DNA of 64,000 nt from Streptomyces finlayi (GTDB lineage: Bacteria > Actinomycetota > Actinomycetes > Streptomycetales > Streptomycetaceae): the NCBI RefSeq assembly GCF_014216315.1, contig NZ_CP045702.1:1922001-1986000 (forward strand), written 5' to 3'. The translations under genes and the position numbers were made by a program. Of the stretch, positions 15,637 to 23,069 are shown one piece after another. Position 1 is the first letter of the stretch; each line of letters begins with the position of its first letter. The notes below the pieces were generated by a model that saw only the letters and a list, made by a program, of their open reading frames with translations, had not been told where the DNA came from and searched no databases.

Positions 15637-16399
15637 GGGCTCCGCCCGGTACCCCTACGCCGTCGAATGCGCCGGTTCCGGGCACGGAGCCCAGCCGGCC
15701 CAATGGCCAGCCGAGCCAGTCGACCCGCCCGATCACCATGTCCACGGGGACCATCCCGCCACCGGGCCGGCCCAGAAGCTCCCGGGAGTCGCGGGAGTTG
15801 CTCCGGTGGTCGCCCATCATCCACAGGGAGCCCTGGGGGACGACGACGTCGAACGCCACCGAGGACGGTTCGTCGCCCCGGTAGAGATACGGCTCGTCCA
15901 CTGACCGGCCGTTCACCTGGAGTCTCCCCCGCTGGTCGCAGCAGACCACGCGGTCGCCGCCCACGCCCACCACCCGCTTCACGAAGTCGGTCTCGGCGGG
16001 TTCGGCCAGACCCAGGGACGACGCCGCACCGCGCAGCAGCGCGGCGAGGGGGTCGCCCCCGGACGTCTCCTGCACGAAGGAGCCCGTGCCGTCGAAGACC
16101 ACGACGTCGCCGCGCTGCGGAGCGGGGCCGAAACGGTACGCCAGTTTGTTGACGAGCACCCGGTCCCCGACCCGCAGCGTCGGCTCCATCGAGCCGCTGG
16201 GTATGAGGAAGGGCTGCACCACGAAGTTGCTGAACAGGAGCAGCACCACCGTGAGGGCGGCCCCCAGCGAGACGGCCCGTCTCCAGGACATCGCGGTGGA
16301 CATCCGGCCCTGGATACGCGAGAAGCGCGACCCCTCCTCCGGCCCTTCTGCGGGTCCGAAGGAGCGATCGCGCTCTGTGTGCTGTGTGTCCGTGTCCAT
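15629..16399 (-). CDS. sipW: type I signal peptidase (SipW-like)
   Basis: 256 residues, first of the four signal peptidase genes after rplS. The N-terminus is polar (MDTDTQHTERDRSFG). One membrane anchor follows (about residues 41-65), then catalytic Ser at about 70 (IPSGSMEPTL) and catalytic Lys in DFVKRVVGVGGDRV. The final box is LWMMGDHRSNSRDSRE. The four paralogues differ in the loop between the catalytic boxes, which may reflect different substrates. In S. lividans the first three sip genes form one operon, and the overlap with sipX here agrees. Confidence 0.91.
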   Translation of the reverse strand: MDTDTQHTERDRSFGPAEGPEEGSRFSRIQGRMSTAMSWRRAVSLGAALTVVLLLFSNFVVQPFLIPSGSMEPTLRVGDRVLVNKLAYRFGPAPQRGDVVVFDGTGSFVQETSGGDPLAALLRGAASSLGLAEPAETDFVKRVVGVGGDRVVCCDQRGRLQVNGRSVDEPYLYRGDEPSSVAFDVVVPQGSLWMMGDHRSNSRDSRELLGRPGGGMVPVDMVIGRVDWLGWPLGRLGSVPGTGAFDGVGVPGGAHG

Positions 16400-16444
16400 C
16401 GGAGCCGAAGCTTATCCGGCCGTACCGAGGACCTTGGAGTCAGC

Positions 16445-16795
16445 TCAGCGGTCGCGCTTCTCCTTGATCTTCGCGGCCTTGCCGCGCAGCTCACGGAGGA
16501 AGTAGAGCTTGGCGCGACGGACGTCACCGCGGGTGATGAGCTCGATCTTCTCGAAGATCGGGCTGTGCACCGGGAAGGTGCGCTCGACGCCGACACTGAA
16601 GGAGACCTTGCGGACCGTGAAGGTCTCGCTGACGCCCGCGCCCTGGCGGCGGATGACGACGCCCTTGAACTGCTGGATACGGGAGCGGTTGCCCTCGATC
16701 ACGCGCACGTGGACGTTGATGGTGTCACCGGCGCGGAACGCCGGGACGTCGGTACGCAGCGAGGCGGCGTTGACGCCATCGAGCAGATGAGTCAT
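16445..16795 (-). CDS. rplS: 50S ribosomal protein L19
   Basis: Large-subunit protein at the subunit interface. It is 116 residues, starting MTHLLDGVNAASLRTDVPAF, with GDTINVHVRVIEGNRSRIQ and the conserved FPVHSPIFEKIEL. The frame is open to 16903, but the ATG at 16793-16795 matches the normal L19 length. It belongs to the rpsP-khpA-rimM-trmD-rplS group. Confidence 0.96.
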   Translation of the reverse strand: MTHLLDGVNAASLRTDVPAFRAGDTINVHVRVIEGNRSRIQQFKGVVIRRQGAGVSETFTVRKVSFSVGVERTFPVHSPIFEKIELITRGDVRRAKLYFLRELRGKAAKIKEKRDR

Positions 16796-16872
16796 GTGTT
16801 TCTGCTTTCTTCGCCGATGCCACAGGTCATCGACGGGAGAGAGGGAAGATTCGGGTGCTGATCGCGTCGGGC

Positions 16873-16906
16873 GGGCGTCTGTCCCCCTGTGGCAGGGGCG
16901 CACGCC
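16873..16906 (-). other. hairpin between trmD and rplS
   Basis: A CCCCTG/CAGGGG hairpin with a TGG loop is nested inside an outer GGCGT/ACGCC pairing. It lies between the trmD stop and the rplS start and may be a leader structure or partial terminator. Position is the only support for a function. Confidence 0.35.
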
Positions 16907-16921
16907 GGACGTACAGCAGCG

Positions 16922-17743
16922 TCATTCTTCCATGCCCTCGGGCCTGCGCCAAAATCGGCCGCCCGGCCCCGGGGACCAGCCCAGGATGGAAAGCATCTCC
17001 CGGTCCTTCTTGTCGAAGCCCGAGGCATCGCAACGCTCGATCAGATCAGGCCTGTTGAGCGCGGTACGGCGGAAGGCCTCGTCCCGGCGCCATCGCGCGA
17101 TCTTTCCGTGGTGCCCGCTGAGCAGCACCTCCGGAATGCCCCGGCCGCGCCATTCCGGCGGCTTGGTGTAGACGGGGCCCTCCAGCAGACTGGCCATGGC
17201 TCCGGGCGCGAAGGAGTCGTCGCGATGCGATTCGGCGTTGCCGAGGACGCCCGGCAACAGCCGTGCCACGGCTTCCGTGATGACCAGTACGGCGGCTTCC
17301 CCGCCGGCCAGGACGTAATCGCCGATGGACACCTCGATGACCCGCACACGGGTGGTGTACTCGTCCATCACCCTGCGGTCGATGCCCTCGTACCGGGCGG
17401 GCGTGAAGATCAGCCACGGCCGCTCGGAGAGCTCGACGGCGAGTTCCTGGGTGAAGGGCCGGCCGCTGGGCGTGGGCACCACGATCACCGGGGAGTGCGC
17501 CCCGGCCTCGTAACCGTCGGCCAGCGTCTCGTCCAGGCAGTCGCCCCAGGGGCCGGTCTTCATGACCATGCCCGGACCGCCGCCGTACGGGGTGTCGTCG
17601 ACCGTGTTGTGCCGGTCGTGGGTCCACTCGCGGAGGTCGTGGACGTGCACGTCGAGCCGGCCGCGGGCGCGCGCCTTGCCGACGAGAGAGACGTTCAGCG
17701 GCTCCAGGTACTCCGGGAAGATCGTGACGACGTCGAGCCTCAT
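16922..17743 (-). CDS. trmD: tRNA (guanine-37-N1)-methyltransferase
   Basis: Methylates G37 next to the anticodon with S-adenosylmethionine and so prevents +1 frameshifting. It is 273 residues with the SPOUT trefoil-knot signatures: DDTPYGGGPGMVMK in the N-terminal half and SIGDYVLAGGEAAVLVITEA in the knot. It overlaps the rimM gene upstream by four bases (ATGA), so the two are translationally coupled. Confidence 0.96.
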   Translation of the reverse strand: MRLDVVTIFPEYLEPLNVSLVGKARARGRLDVHVHDLREWTHDRHNTVDDTPYGGGPGMVMKTGPWGDCLDETLADGYEAGAHSPVIVVPTPSGRPFTQELAVELSERPWLIFTPARYEGIDRRVMDEYTTRVRVIEVSIGDYVLAGGEAAVLVITEAVARLLPGVLGNAESHRDDSFAPGAMASLLEGPVYTKPPEWRGRGIPEVLLSGHHGKIARWRRDEAFRRTALNRPDLIERCDASGFDKKDREMLSILGWSPGPGGRFWRRPEGMEE

Positions 17744-18330
17744 CGGGTGCCGTCCCCGGACGGGGCGGACTCGTCGCCCTCCTCGCCCTCCTCCTCGCGT
17801 GAGGTGGCGACCACGGCCTCGCTCTCGTCGATCAGCCCGGGCGGCGGTGTGATGACCACACGCTGCTCCTCCAGGTCGATCTCACCGACGATCTCCTCGA
17901 CGAAGGGGATCATCACCTCGCTGCCGTCCGGGCGCTCCACGATGAACAGGTCCTGGGACGGCAGGTGCGTGATCTCGGTGATCCGGCCGACCTCGGTGCC
18001 GTCGGCGAGGACCACGTCGAGGTCCATGAGCTGGTGGTCGTAGAACTCCTCGGGGTCCTCGGGAAGCTCGTCCGGGTCCACCTCGGCGATCAGGAGGGTG
18101 TTACGGAGGGCCTCCGCGCCCGAACGGTCCCGTACGCCTTCGAAGCGGAGCAGCAGCCTTCCGCTGTGGACCCTGCCGGTCTCGATCGTCAGCGGTCCGG
18201 TCTCTGCGGGCTCGGTGGCCAGAACGGCACCGGGGCCGAGCCGCAGCTCGGGCTCGTCCGTGCGCACCTCGACGGTGACCTCGCCCTTGATGCCATGGGC
18301 ACGGCCGATCCGTGCGACTACCAACTGCAC
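17740..18330 (-). CDS. rimM: ribosome maturation factor RimM
   Basis: Assists assembly of the 30S head domain and binds S19. It is 196 residues. The N-terminal domain begins VVARIGRAHGIKGEVTVEV, and the PRC-barrel domain contains EFYDHQLMDLDVVLADGTEVG and MIPFVEEIVGEIDLEEQRVVI. A variable acidic tail (EEEGEEGDESAPSG) ends it. It lies between the KH protein gene and trmD in the conserved order. Confidence 0.94.
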   Translation of the reverse strand: MQLVVARIGRAHGIKGEVTVEVRTDEPELRLGPGAVLATEPAETGPLTIETGRVHSGRLLLRFEGVRDRSGAEALRNTLLIAEVDPDELPEDPEEFYDHQLMDLDVVLADGTEVGRITEITHLPSQDLFIVERPDGSEVMIPFVEEIVGEIDLEEQRVVITPPPGLIDESEAVVATSREEEGEEGDESAPSGDGTR

Positions 18331-18416
18331 GCTGCTTCTCCTGGTGATCGTTTACGGACGACAAAGGCCGGGGACGGCTCGAAAGCCCTCCCCGGCCCTG
18401 GCCGGTGTTCAACTCC

Positions 18417-18656
18417 TCAGCGAGCCTGATCCACGTCGACGAGGTCGACGCGGATACCACGGCCGCCGATGGCACCCACGACGGTACGCAGAGCGCGAGC
18501 GGTGCGGCCGTTACGGCCGATCACCTTGCCGAGGTCGTCCGGGTGAACCCGGACTTCCAGCACGCGTCCACGGCGCAGGTCGCGCGAGGCGACCTGCACA
18601 TCGTCGGGATTGTCGACGATGCCCTTCACGAGGTGCTCGAGAGCCTCCTCGAGCAT
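18417..18656 (-). CDS. khpA: KH-domain RNA-binding protein KhpA
   Basis: 79 residues made of one KH domain: VRVHPDDLGKVIGRNGRTA contains the GxxG loop (IGRNG). In other Gram-positive bacteria KhpA works with KhpB/Jag and affects cell division and small-RNA biology. It sits two bases after the rpsP stop, as is usual. Confidence 0.93.
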   Translation of the reverse strand: MLEEALEHLVKGIVDNPDDVQVASRDLRRGRVLEVRVHPDDLGKVIGRNGRTARALRTVVGAIGGRGIRVDLVDVDQAR

Positions 18657-18658
18657 GC

Positions 18659-19096
18659 TCAGGCCTCGGTCGACTCGGTGGACGCAGCGTCAGCCGCCTC
18701 GTCCGCCTTCTTGTCGGCCTTCTTGGCCTTCTGGGTGATGGCCTCACCCTTGGCCTCGTCGCCGTCCGAAGTCAGAGCCTCGAACAGGGCGCGCTTGTCA
18801 GCCTTGGGCTCCGGCTGCAGGAGCGGCGGCGGGGCCGGAAGGCCCTTGTGGGCCTGCCAGTCGCCGGTGAGCTTGAGGATCGCGAGAACCGGCTCGGTCG
18901 GCTGAGCGCCGACGGAGAGCCAGTACTGCGCGCGCTCTGCGTTGACCTCGATGCGCGAGGGGTTCTGCACCGGGTGGTACAGGCCGATCTCCTCGATGGC
19001 CCGACCATCACGGCGGGTACGGGAGTCGGCGACGACGATGCGGTAGTGAGGCGAACGGATCTTGCCCAGACGCTTCAGCTTGATCTTGACTGCCAC
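18659..19096 (-). CDS. rpsP: 30S ribosomal protein S16
   Basis: 145 residues. The first 85 are a standard S16 (AVKIKLKRLGKIRSPHYRIV). An Ala/Lys/Glu-rich tail of about 50 residues follows (KKADKKADEAADAAST), common in streptomycetes. The ORF is open to 19147, but the GTG at 19094-19096 with a GGAG site about ten bases upstream gives the family N-terminus. It is the first gene of the rpsP-khpA-rimM-trmD-rplS run. Confidence 0.95.
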   Translation of the reverse strand: MAVKIKLKRLGKIRSPHYRIVVADSRTRRDGRAIEEIGLYHPVQNPSRIEVNAERAQYWLSVGAQPTEPVLAILKLTGDWQAHKGLPAPPPLLQPEPKADKRALFEALTSDGDEAKGEAITQKAKKADKKADEAADAASTESTEA

Positions 19097-19253
19097 GGAA
19101 GTGGTGTCTCCTGGTCTTGACGTGGTTGGGCACAACGTAGATGCCACGTGGGGTTGCGGTACTCGCGTGCCCGACGGACGCGTCAGCCGGAGGAGAGAGG
19201 GGTCCTATGCGACTGTCGAGTAACAGCTGTCCATTGTGCCACACCGCAACGGG

Positions 19254-19847
19254 TCACCCCACCGCGACCGCCGCTTCCGGGATCCTGAACGGCTTTCCGC
19301 AGCCCCCGCAGACGATCGGGGCCTGCGCGAGGACCGAGGGGACCACGCGCACATTGCGTCCGCAGTCGCAGACGGCCTTGACCCGCACGCCGCCTCCGGA
19401 GGAGCCGTGCCTGGCGGCCGGCCCGCGGAAGGACCGCTTGGTGTCGGCGGCCGTGGCGACGGTGTGCGCCTTGAGGGCGCGCTGGAGCCGTTCGATGGTG
19501 GGCCGGTACCTCCGCTTGGCCTCCGGGTTGAGGGTGACCAGCGAGAATCCGCTGCTGGGATGAGGCTCCTCGGCATGATCGAGGCCCATCTCCTCTGCGA
19601 TCGCGAGGAATCGCCGGTTGTGGTATCGGCCTGCGCGTGAGGTGTCGCGGACACCTCTCGCGGCGGCGATGCCGTGGACTGCCTCATGCAGCAGTCGCTC
19701 GAAGGAGAGTTCGGCGCCACAGGCGGACGACGACTCTCCGATCAGGGACTCGGGCGCGGCAAGATCGGGCAGCTCGGGGTGGTACCGCTGAATATCGGCC
19801 CACGCCTGTGCCAGCTCTGCGGCAAGTACAGGTGGTGTCGTGCTCAC
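19254..19847 (-). CDS. SprT-like putative zinc metalloprotein
   Basis: 197 residues. It has an HExxH motif (LLHEAVHGIAAARG) followed by RYHNRRF, similar to the SprT family, and a C-terminal zinc-ribbon-like part with two Cys pairs (CDCGR ... CGGCGK). Proteins of this kind in actinobacteria are annotated as hypothetical; some relatives act on DNA-protein crosslinks, but that role is not shown here. The ATG at 19845-19847 is the first start in frame. Confidence 0.75.
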   Translation of the reverse strand: MSTTPPVLAAELAQAWADIQRYHPELPDLAAPESLIGESSSACGAELSFERLLHEAVHGIAAARGVRDTSRAGRYHNRRFLAIAEEMGLDHAEEPHPSSGFSLVTLNPEAKRRYRPTIERLQRALKAHTVATAADTKRSFRGPAARHGSSGGGVRVKAVCDCGRNVRVVPSVLAQAPIVCGGCGKPFRIPEAAVAVG

Positions 19848-20288
19848 GTCGTGACAACGAGCCTGAGTGCCCCGGTGTTCCTATTCCGGGGCATCCCAAA
19901 TAATTTGCACGTACCAGTCAGTTGCCGTCGATGCGTCCGGACGAGGGCGGGTGCGCTGATCTGAGGAGAAGTCACACAGCTCGCACCAAGGTGGTACGTA
20001 GCGCCGCGTACGTCCGGCGCGTAGTCGCGGGGCGGCGTGGGAGCCCCTGCGGGCTCCGGCGCGGCGGCAGCCGGGACAGGGCCGACCCTACCCGGCGTTC
20101 CGTACGCCCGGGGACCGGCCCGGGCGTACGGAGCCCGCTGAACCCGGCGCGGAGCGCTCGACGTGCTCCCGGTCACGTGTCGGGTAAGACTGGGGAGGGA
20201 AGAGCACGAGCCCGCAGAGCCCGATGTCGTGTGAATCCGTCCGCCGAAGCTGCTGGTCGGCGGGGGTGCACGACCTGGGCGGACAAGC
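19848..20288. other. divergent intergenic region with a strong hairpin
   Basis: There is no credible gene in these 441 bases. A perfect 13-bp inverted repeat (20,100-20,112 with 20,119-20,131, 6-nt loop) and a 7-bp one at 20,040-20,057 are present, plus an AT-rich spot near 19,895-19,910 that may be the promoter of the SprT-like gene. A terminator-like hairpin between divergent genes hints at an unannotated transcript. Confidence 0.45.
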
Positions 20289-21290
20289 ATGGCCATCCAA
20301 CCCCTGGACGAGACCGCGGATGCGGAGTTCTCTGACATGCGGGGGGCTGCGGGCGTACGCACACGGGGGGCCGTCCACTCGGGCACGACCGACCTCTTGG
20401 CGGATTGGGGCGCTTTCATGACACCAACGCTCGTCCGGCACCACAGGTATGCGGATTCGTCCGCCACGGTGGACGCCGGTACCCGTGCCCGCGACTGGGC
20501 CGAGATCCAGGAGCGGATGCTGGCACCGCTGTACGAGGCGGTGTACCAACGGCTCGAAGTCGGGGCCGCCACGCGGATGCTCTCCATCGGCTGCGGATCC
20601 GGGCTGGCACTGCTGATCGCGGCCGCTCGTGGCGCACGCGTCACCGGCGTCGACACCGACCGTGAACGGCTCGCGCTGGCCCGCGAGCGTCTCCTGCCCG
20701 ACGCCGGATGGGCCGGCACGCCGGAACAGGCACCGGCGGAGCAGCCGAGGCTGTTCGTCGGTGGACCGCCCGCCGCCGCCCCCGCCGCGGGCGAGGCACC
20801 GTACAACCTCCTGACCGCGTTCAACCCGATCGGCTGTGTGACGGGTGATTCCGAAGGGCTCTCGCCCGCTCTGGAATCGGCGGTGCGGCTGGCCGCCCGG
20901 GGCACGACCGTGGTCCTGACCGGCTGGGGCCCGCCCGAGCGGTGTGCCACGGCACCGGTACTGCGGGTGGCGGCCCGGCTGGCGGAGTCCGCCCGGGCAC
21001 CGCGGTCGGCCGGCCTGCGGGCGGCCCGCCGCGACGATCTGGAGGACGTGGCGGCGCGGGCAGGGCTGAAGCCGGACGGTTCGGGCCGGGTGTCCTGTCC
21101 GTTCGGGTACGCCGATATGGACAGTGCGGTGCGCGGGCTGCTGTCGACCGGGCTCTTCGACTCGGCCGTCCGGGCGACCGACCGGTCCCAGGTCGAGAAG
21201 GAGGTCGCGGAGGCACTGCATCCGCACCGCCGGCCTGACGGCACGGTGTGGATGCCCAACGTGTTCCGCTATCTGGTGTGCGTCTCCTGA
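20289..21290 (+). CDS. SAM-dependent methyltransferase
   Basis: 333 residues. A Rossmann-type SAM-binding motif is clear (RMLSIGCGSGLALLIAAARG) with the acidic residue in VTGVDTDRERLA. The central part is Ala/Pro-rich, and the C-terminus (VWMPNVFRYLVC) resembles methyltransferases that act on small molecules or proteins. The substrate is unknown. The first ATG at 20,289 is taken; a second at about 20,418 (MTPTLVRHHRYADS) is an alternative. It converges on ffh and ends before a strong hairpin. Confidence 0.8.
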   Translation: MAIQPLDETADAEFSDMRGAAGVRTRGAVHSGTTDLLADWGAFMTPTLVRHHRYADSSATVDAGTRARDWAEIQERMLAPLYEAVYQRLEVGAATRMLSIGCGSGLALLIAAARGARVTGVDTDRERLALARERLLPDAGWAGTPEQAPAEQPRLFVGGPPAAAPAAGEAPYNLLTAFNPIGCVTGDSEGLSPALESAVRLAARGTTVVLTGWGPPERCATAPVLRVAARLAESARAPRSAGLRAARRDDLEDVAARAGLKPDGSGRVSCPFGYADMDSAVRGLLSTGLFDSAVRATDRSQVEKEVAEALHPHRRPDGTVWMPNVFRYLVCVS

Positions 21291-21309
21291 GACCGTGCAC
21301 CCGGGACAT

Positions 21310-21348
21310 GCGTAAGGGGCGCCCTCTCCGGGAGGGCGCCCCTTACGC
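21310..21348. terminator. bidirectional terminator between the methyltransferase gene and ffh
   Basis: A perfect stem of 17 bp (21,310-21,326 with 21,332-21,348) has a 5-nt loop and lies between convergent genes. Confidence 0.85.
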
Positions 21349-21367
21349 GTGTCCCTCGGCGACCGGA

Positions 21368-22915
21368 TCAGCCCATGAACTTCTTGAACTCGTCGGGCAG
21401 CTCGAAGTTCTTGTCCTCCTGGGCCGGCAGACCCAGCGCACCGCCCTGCGCCGCCTGCTCACGGCGGGCCGCCTCGGCCTGCTCCTCGGCCTTGCGCTTC
21501 ATCGGGTTACCGCTCTTGCGCTTGCCCTTGGCCTGCTTGACCTGCTTCTTCTGACGGCCGGGGCCGCCACCCATGCCCGGCATGCCCGGCATCCCGGGCA
21601 TGCCGCCGCCCTGGGCCATCTTCGACATCATCTTGCGGGCTTCGAAGAACCGCTCCACCAGGTTCTTCACGGCGGAGACCTCGACACCCGAACCCTTGGC
21701 GATACGGGCCCTGCGCGAACCGTTGATGAGTGTCGGCTCGGCGCGCTCCTTCGGGGTCATCGACTTGATGATCGCGGCCGTACGGTCCACATCGCGCTCG
21801 TCGATGTTGTTGATCTGGTCCTTGATCTGCCCCATGCCGGGCAGCATGCCGAGCAGTTTGGAGATGGAGCCCATCTTCCTGACCTGCTCCATCTGCGACA
21901 GGAAGTCGTCGAGGGTGAAGTCCTTGCCCTTGCTCGACGCCAGCTTGGAGGCCATGTTGGCGGCCTCTTCCTGGCTGAACGTCTTCTCCGCCTGCTCGAT
22001 CAGGGTGAGCAGGTCACCCATGTCGAGGATGCGCGAGGCCATGCGGTCCGGGTGGAAGGCGTCGAAGTCCTCGAGCTTCTCGCCGTTCGACGCGAACATG
22101 ACCTGCTTGCCCGTGACGTGGGCGATCGACAGGGCGGCGCCACCGCGGGCGTCACCGTCGAGCTTGGAGAGGACCACACCGTCGAAGCCGACGCCGTCGC
22201 GGAAGGCCTCGGCGGTGTTGACCGCGTCCTGGCCCATCATCGCGTCGACGACGAAGAGGATCTCGTCGGGGCTGACGGCGTCGCGGATGTCCGCGGCCTG
22301 CCGCATCAGCTCCTGGTCGATGCCGAGGCGGCCGGCGGTGTCGACGATGACGATGTCGTGGACCTTGGTCTTCGCGAACTCGATCGAGTCCTTGGCGACC
22401 TTGACCGGGTCACCGACGCCGCTGCCCGGCTCCGGTGCGTACACCGCGACCCCGGCACGGTCCGCGACGACGCTGAGCTGGTTGACGGCGTTGGGGCGCT
22501 GGAGGTCGCAGGCGACGAGCAGCGGGGAGTGGCCCTGGCCCTTGAGCCAGAGACCGAGCTTTCCGGCGAGGGTCGTCTTACCCGCACCCTGCAGACCCGC
22601 GAGCATGATCACGGTGGGCGGGTTCTTCGCGAACCGCAGGCGCCGCGTCTCGCCGCCGAGGATGCCGACAAGCTCCTCGTTGACGATCTTGACGACCTGC
22701 TGGGCCGGGTTCAGGGCCTGGGAGACCTCGGCGCCGAGCGCCCGCTCCTTGACCTTGGCGATGAAGGCGCGGACCACGGGGAGCGCGACATCGGCTTCCA
22801 GCAGCGCGATACGGATCTCGCGAGCCGTGGCGTCGATGTCCGCCTCGGACAAGCGGCCCTTGCCCCTGAGGTTCTTGAAAGTCGCGGCAAGGCGGTCGGA
22901 GAGAGTATCGAACAC
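21368..22915 (-). CDS. ffh: signal recognition particle protein Ffh
   Basis: GTPase that binds signal sequences and 4.5S RNA and delivers ribosomes to FtsY. It is 515 residues. The N domain (about 1-85) is followed by the G domain with G1 GLQGAGKTTLAGKL, DTAGRLG, TKLDGDARGG and GEKLEDFDAF. The C-terminal M domain is Met-rich (GGGMPGMPGMPGMGGG) and contains the RNA-binding SRRARIAKGSG. Its receptor gene ftsY is also in the window (30,202-31,407). Confidence 0.97.
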   Translation of the reverse strand: MFDTLSDRLAATFKNLRGKGRLSEADIDATAREIRIALLEADVALPVVRAFIAKVKERALGAEVSQALNPAQQVVKIVNEELVGILGGETRRLRFAKNPPTVIMLAGLQGAGKTTLAGKLGLWLKGQGHSPLLVACDLQRPNAVNQLSVVADRAGVAVYAPEPGSGVGDPVKVAKDSIEFAKTKVHDIVIVDTAGRLGIDQELMRQAADIRDAVSPDEILFVVDAMMGQDAVNTAEAFRDGVGFDGVVLSKLDGDARGGAALSIAHVTGKQVMFASNGEKLEDFDAFHPDRMASRILDMGDLLTLIEQAEKTFSQEEAANMASKLASSKGKDFTLDDFLSQMEQVRKMGSISKLLGMLPGMGQIKDQINNIDERDVDRTAAIIKSMTPKERAEPTLINGSRRARIAKGSGVEVSAVKNLVERFFEARKMMSKMAQGGGMPGMPGMPGMGGGPGRQKKQVKQAKGKRKSGNPMKRKAEEQAEAARREQAAQGGALGLPAQEDKNFELPDEFKKFMG

Positions 22916-23029
22916 GGCGCTCGTCGGTCCTCAGGGTCGGGGGCGGGGCAGGTCAGTCGCACTCCAGGGTATCCGGCCACCGGAGAACACGAAGCCCTCG
23001 CCCGTCTCTCGTGACGGACGGGGGCCGTT

Positions 23030-23056
23030 CCGCCGCTCCGGAAGGCGGAGCGGCGG
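23030..23056 (-). terminator. hairpin after glnD
   Basis: A 10-bp GC stem (23,030-23,039 with 23,047-23,056, 7-nt loop) lies 14 bases past the glnD stop and before ffh. It probably ends the amtB-glnB-glnD transcript. Confidence 0.7.
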
Positions 23057-23069
23057 GCATCCGGCAGGG

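Noticed and set aside
21248..23014. Long plus-strand open frames opposite ffh, and similar ones opposite glnD, recG and the DAK2 gene
   Set aside because: They are mirror frames of strongly conserved minus-strand proteins, without ribosome binding sites or family features.
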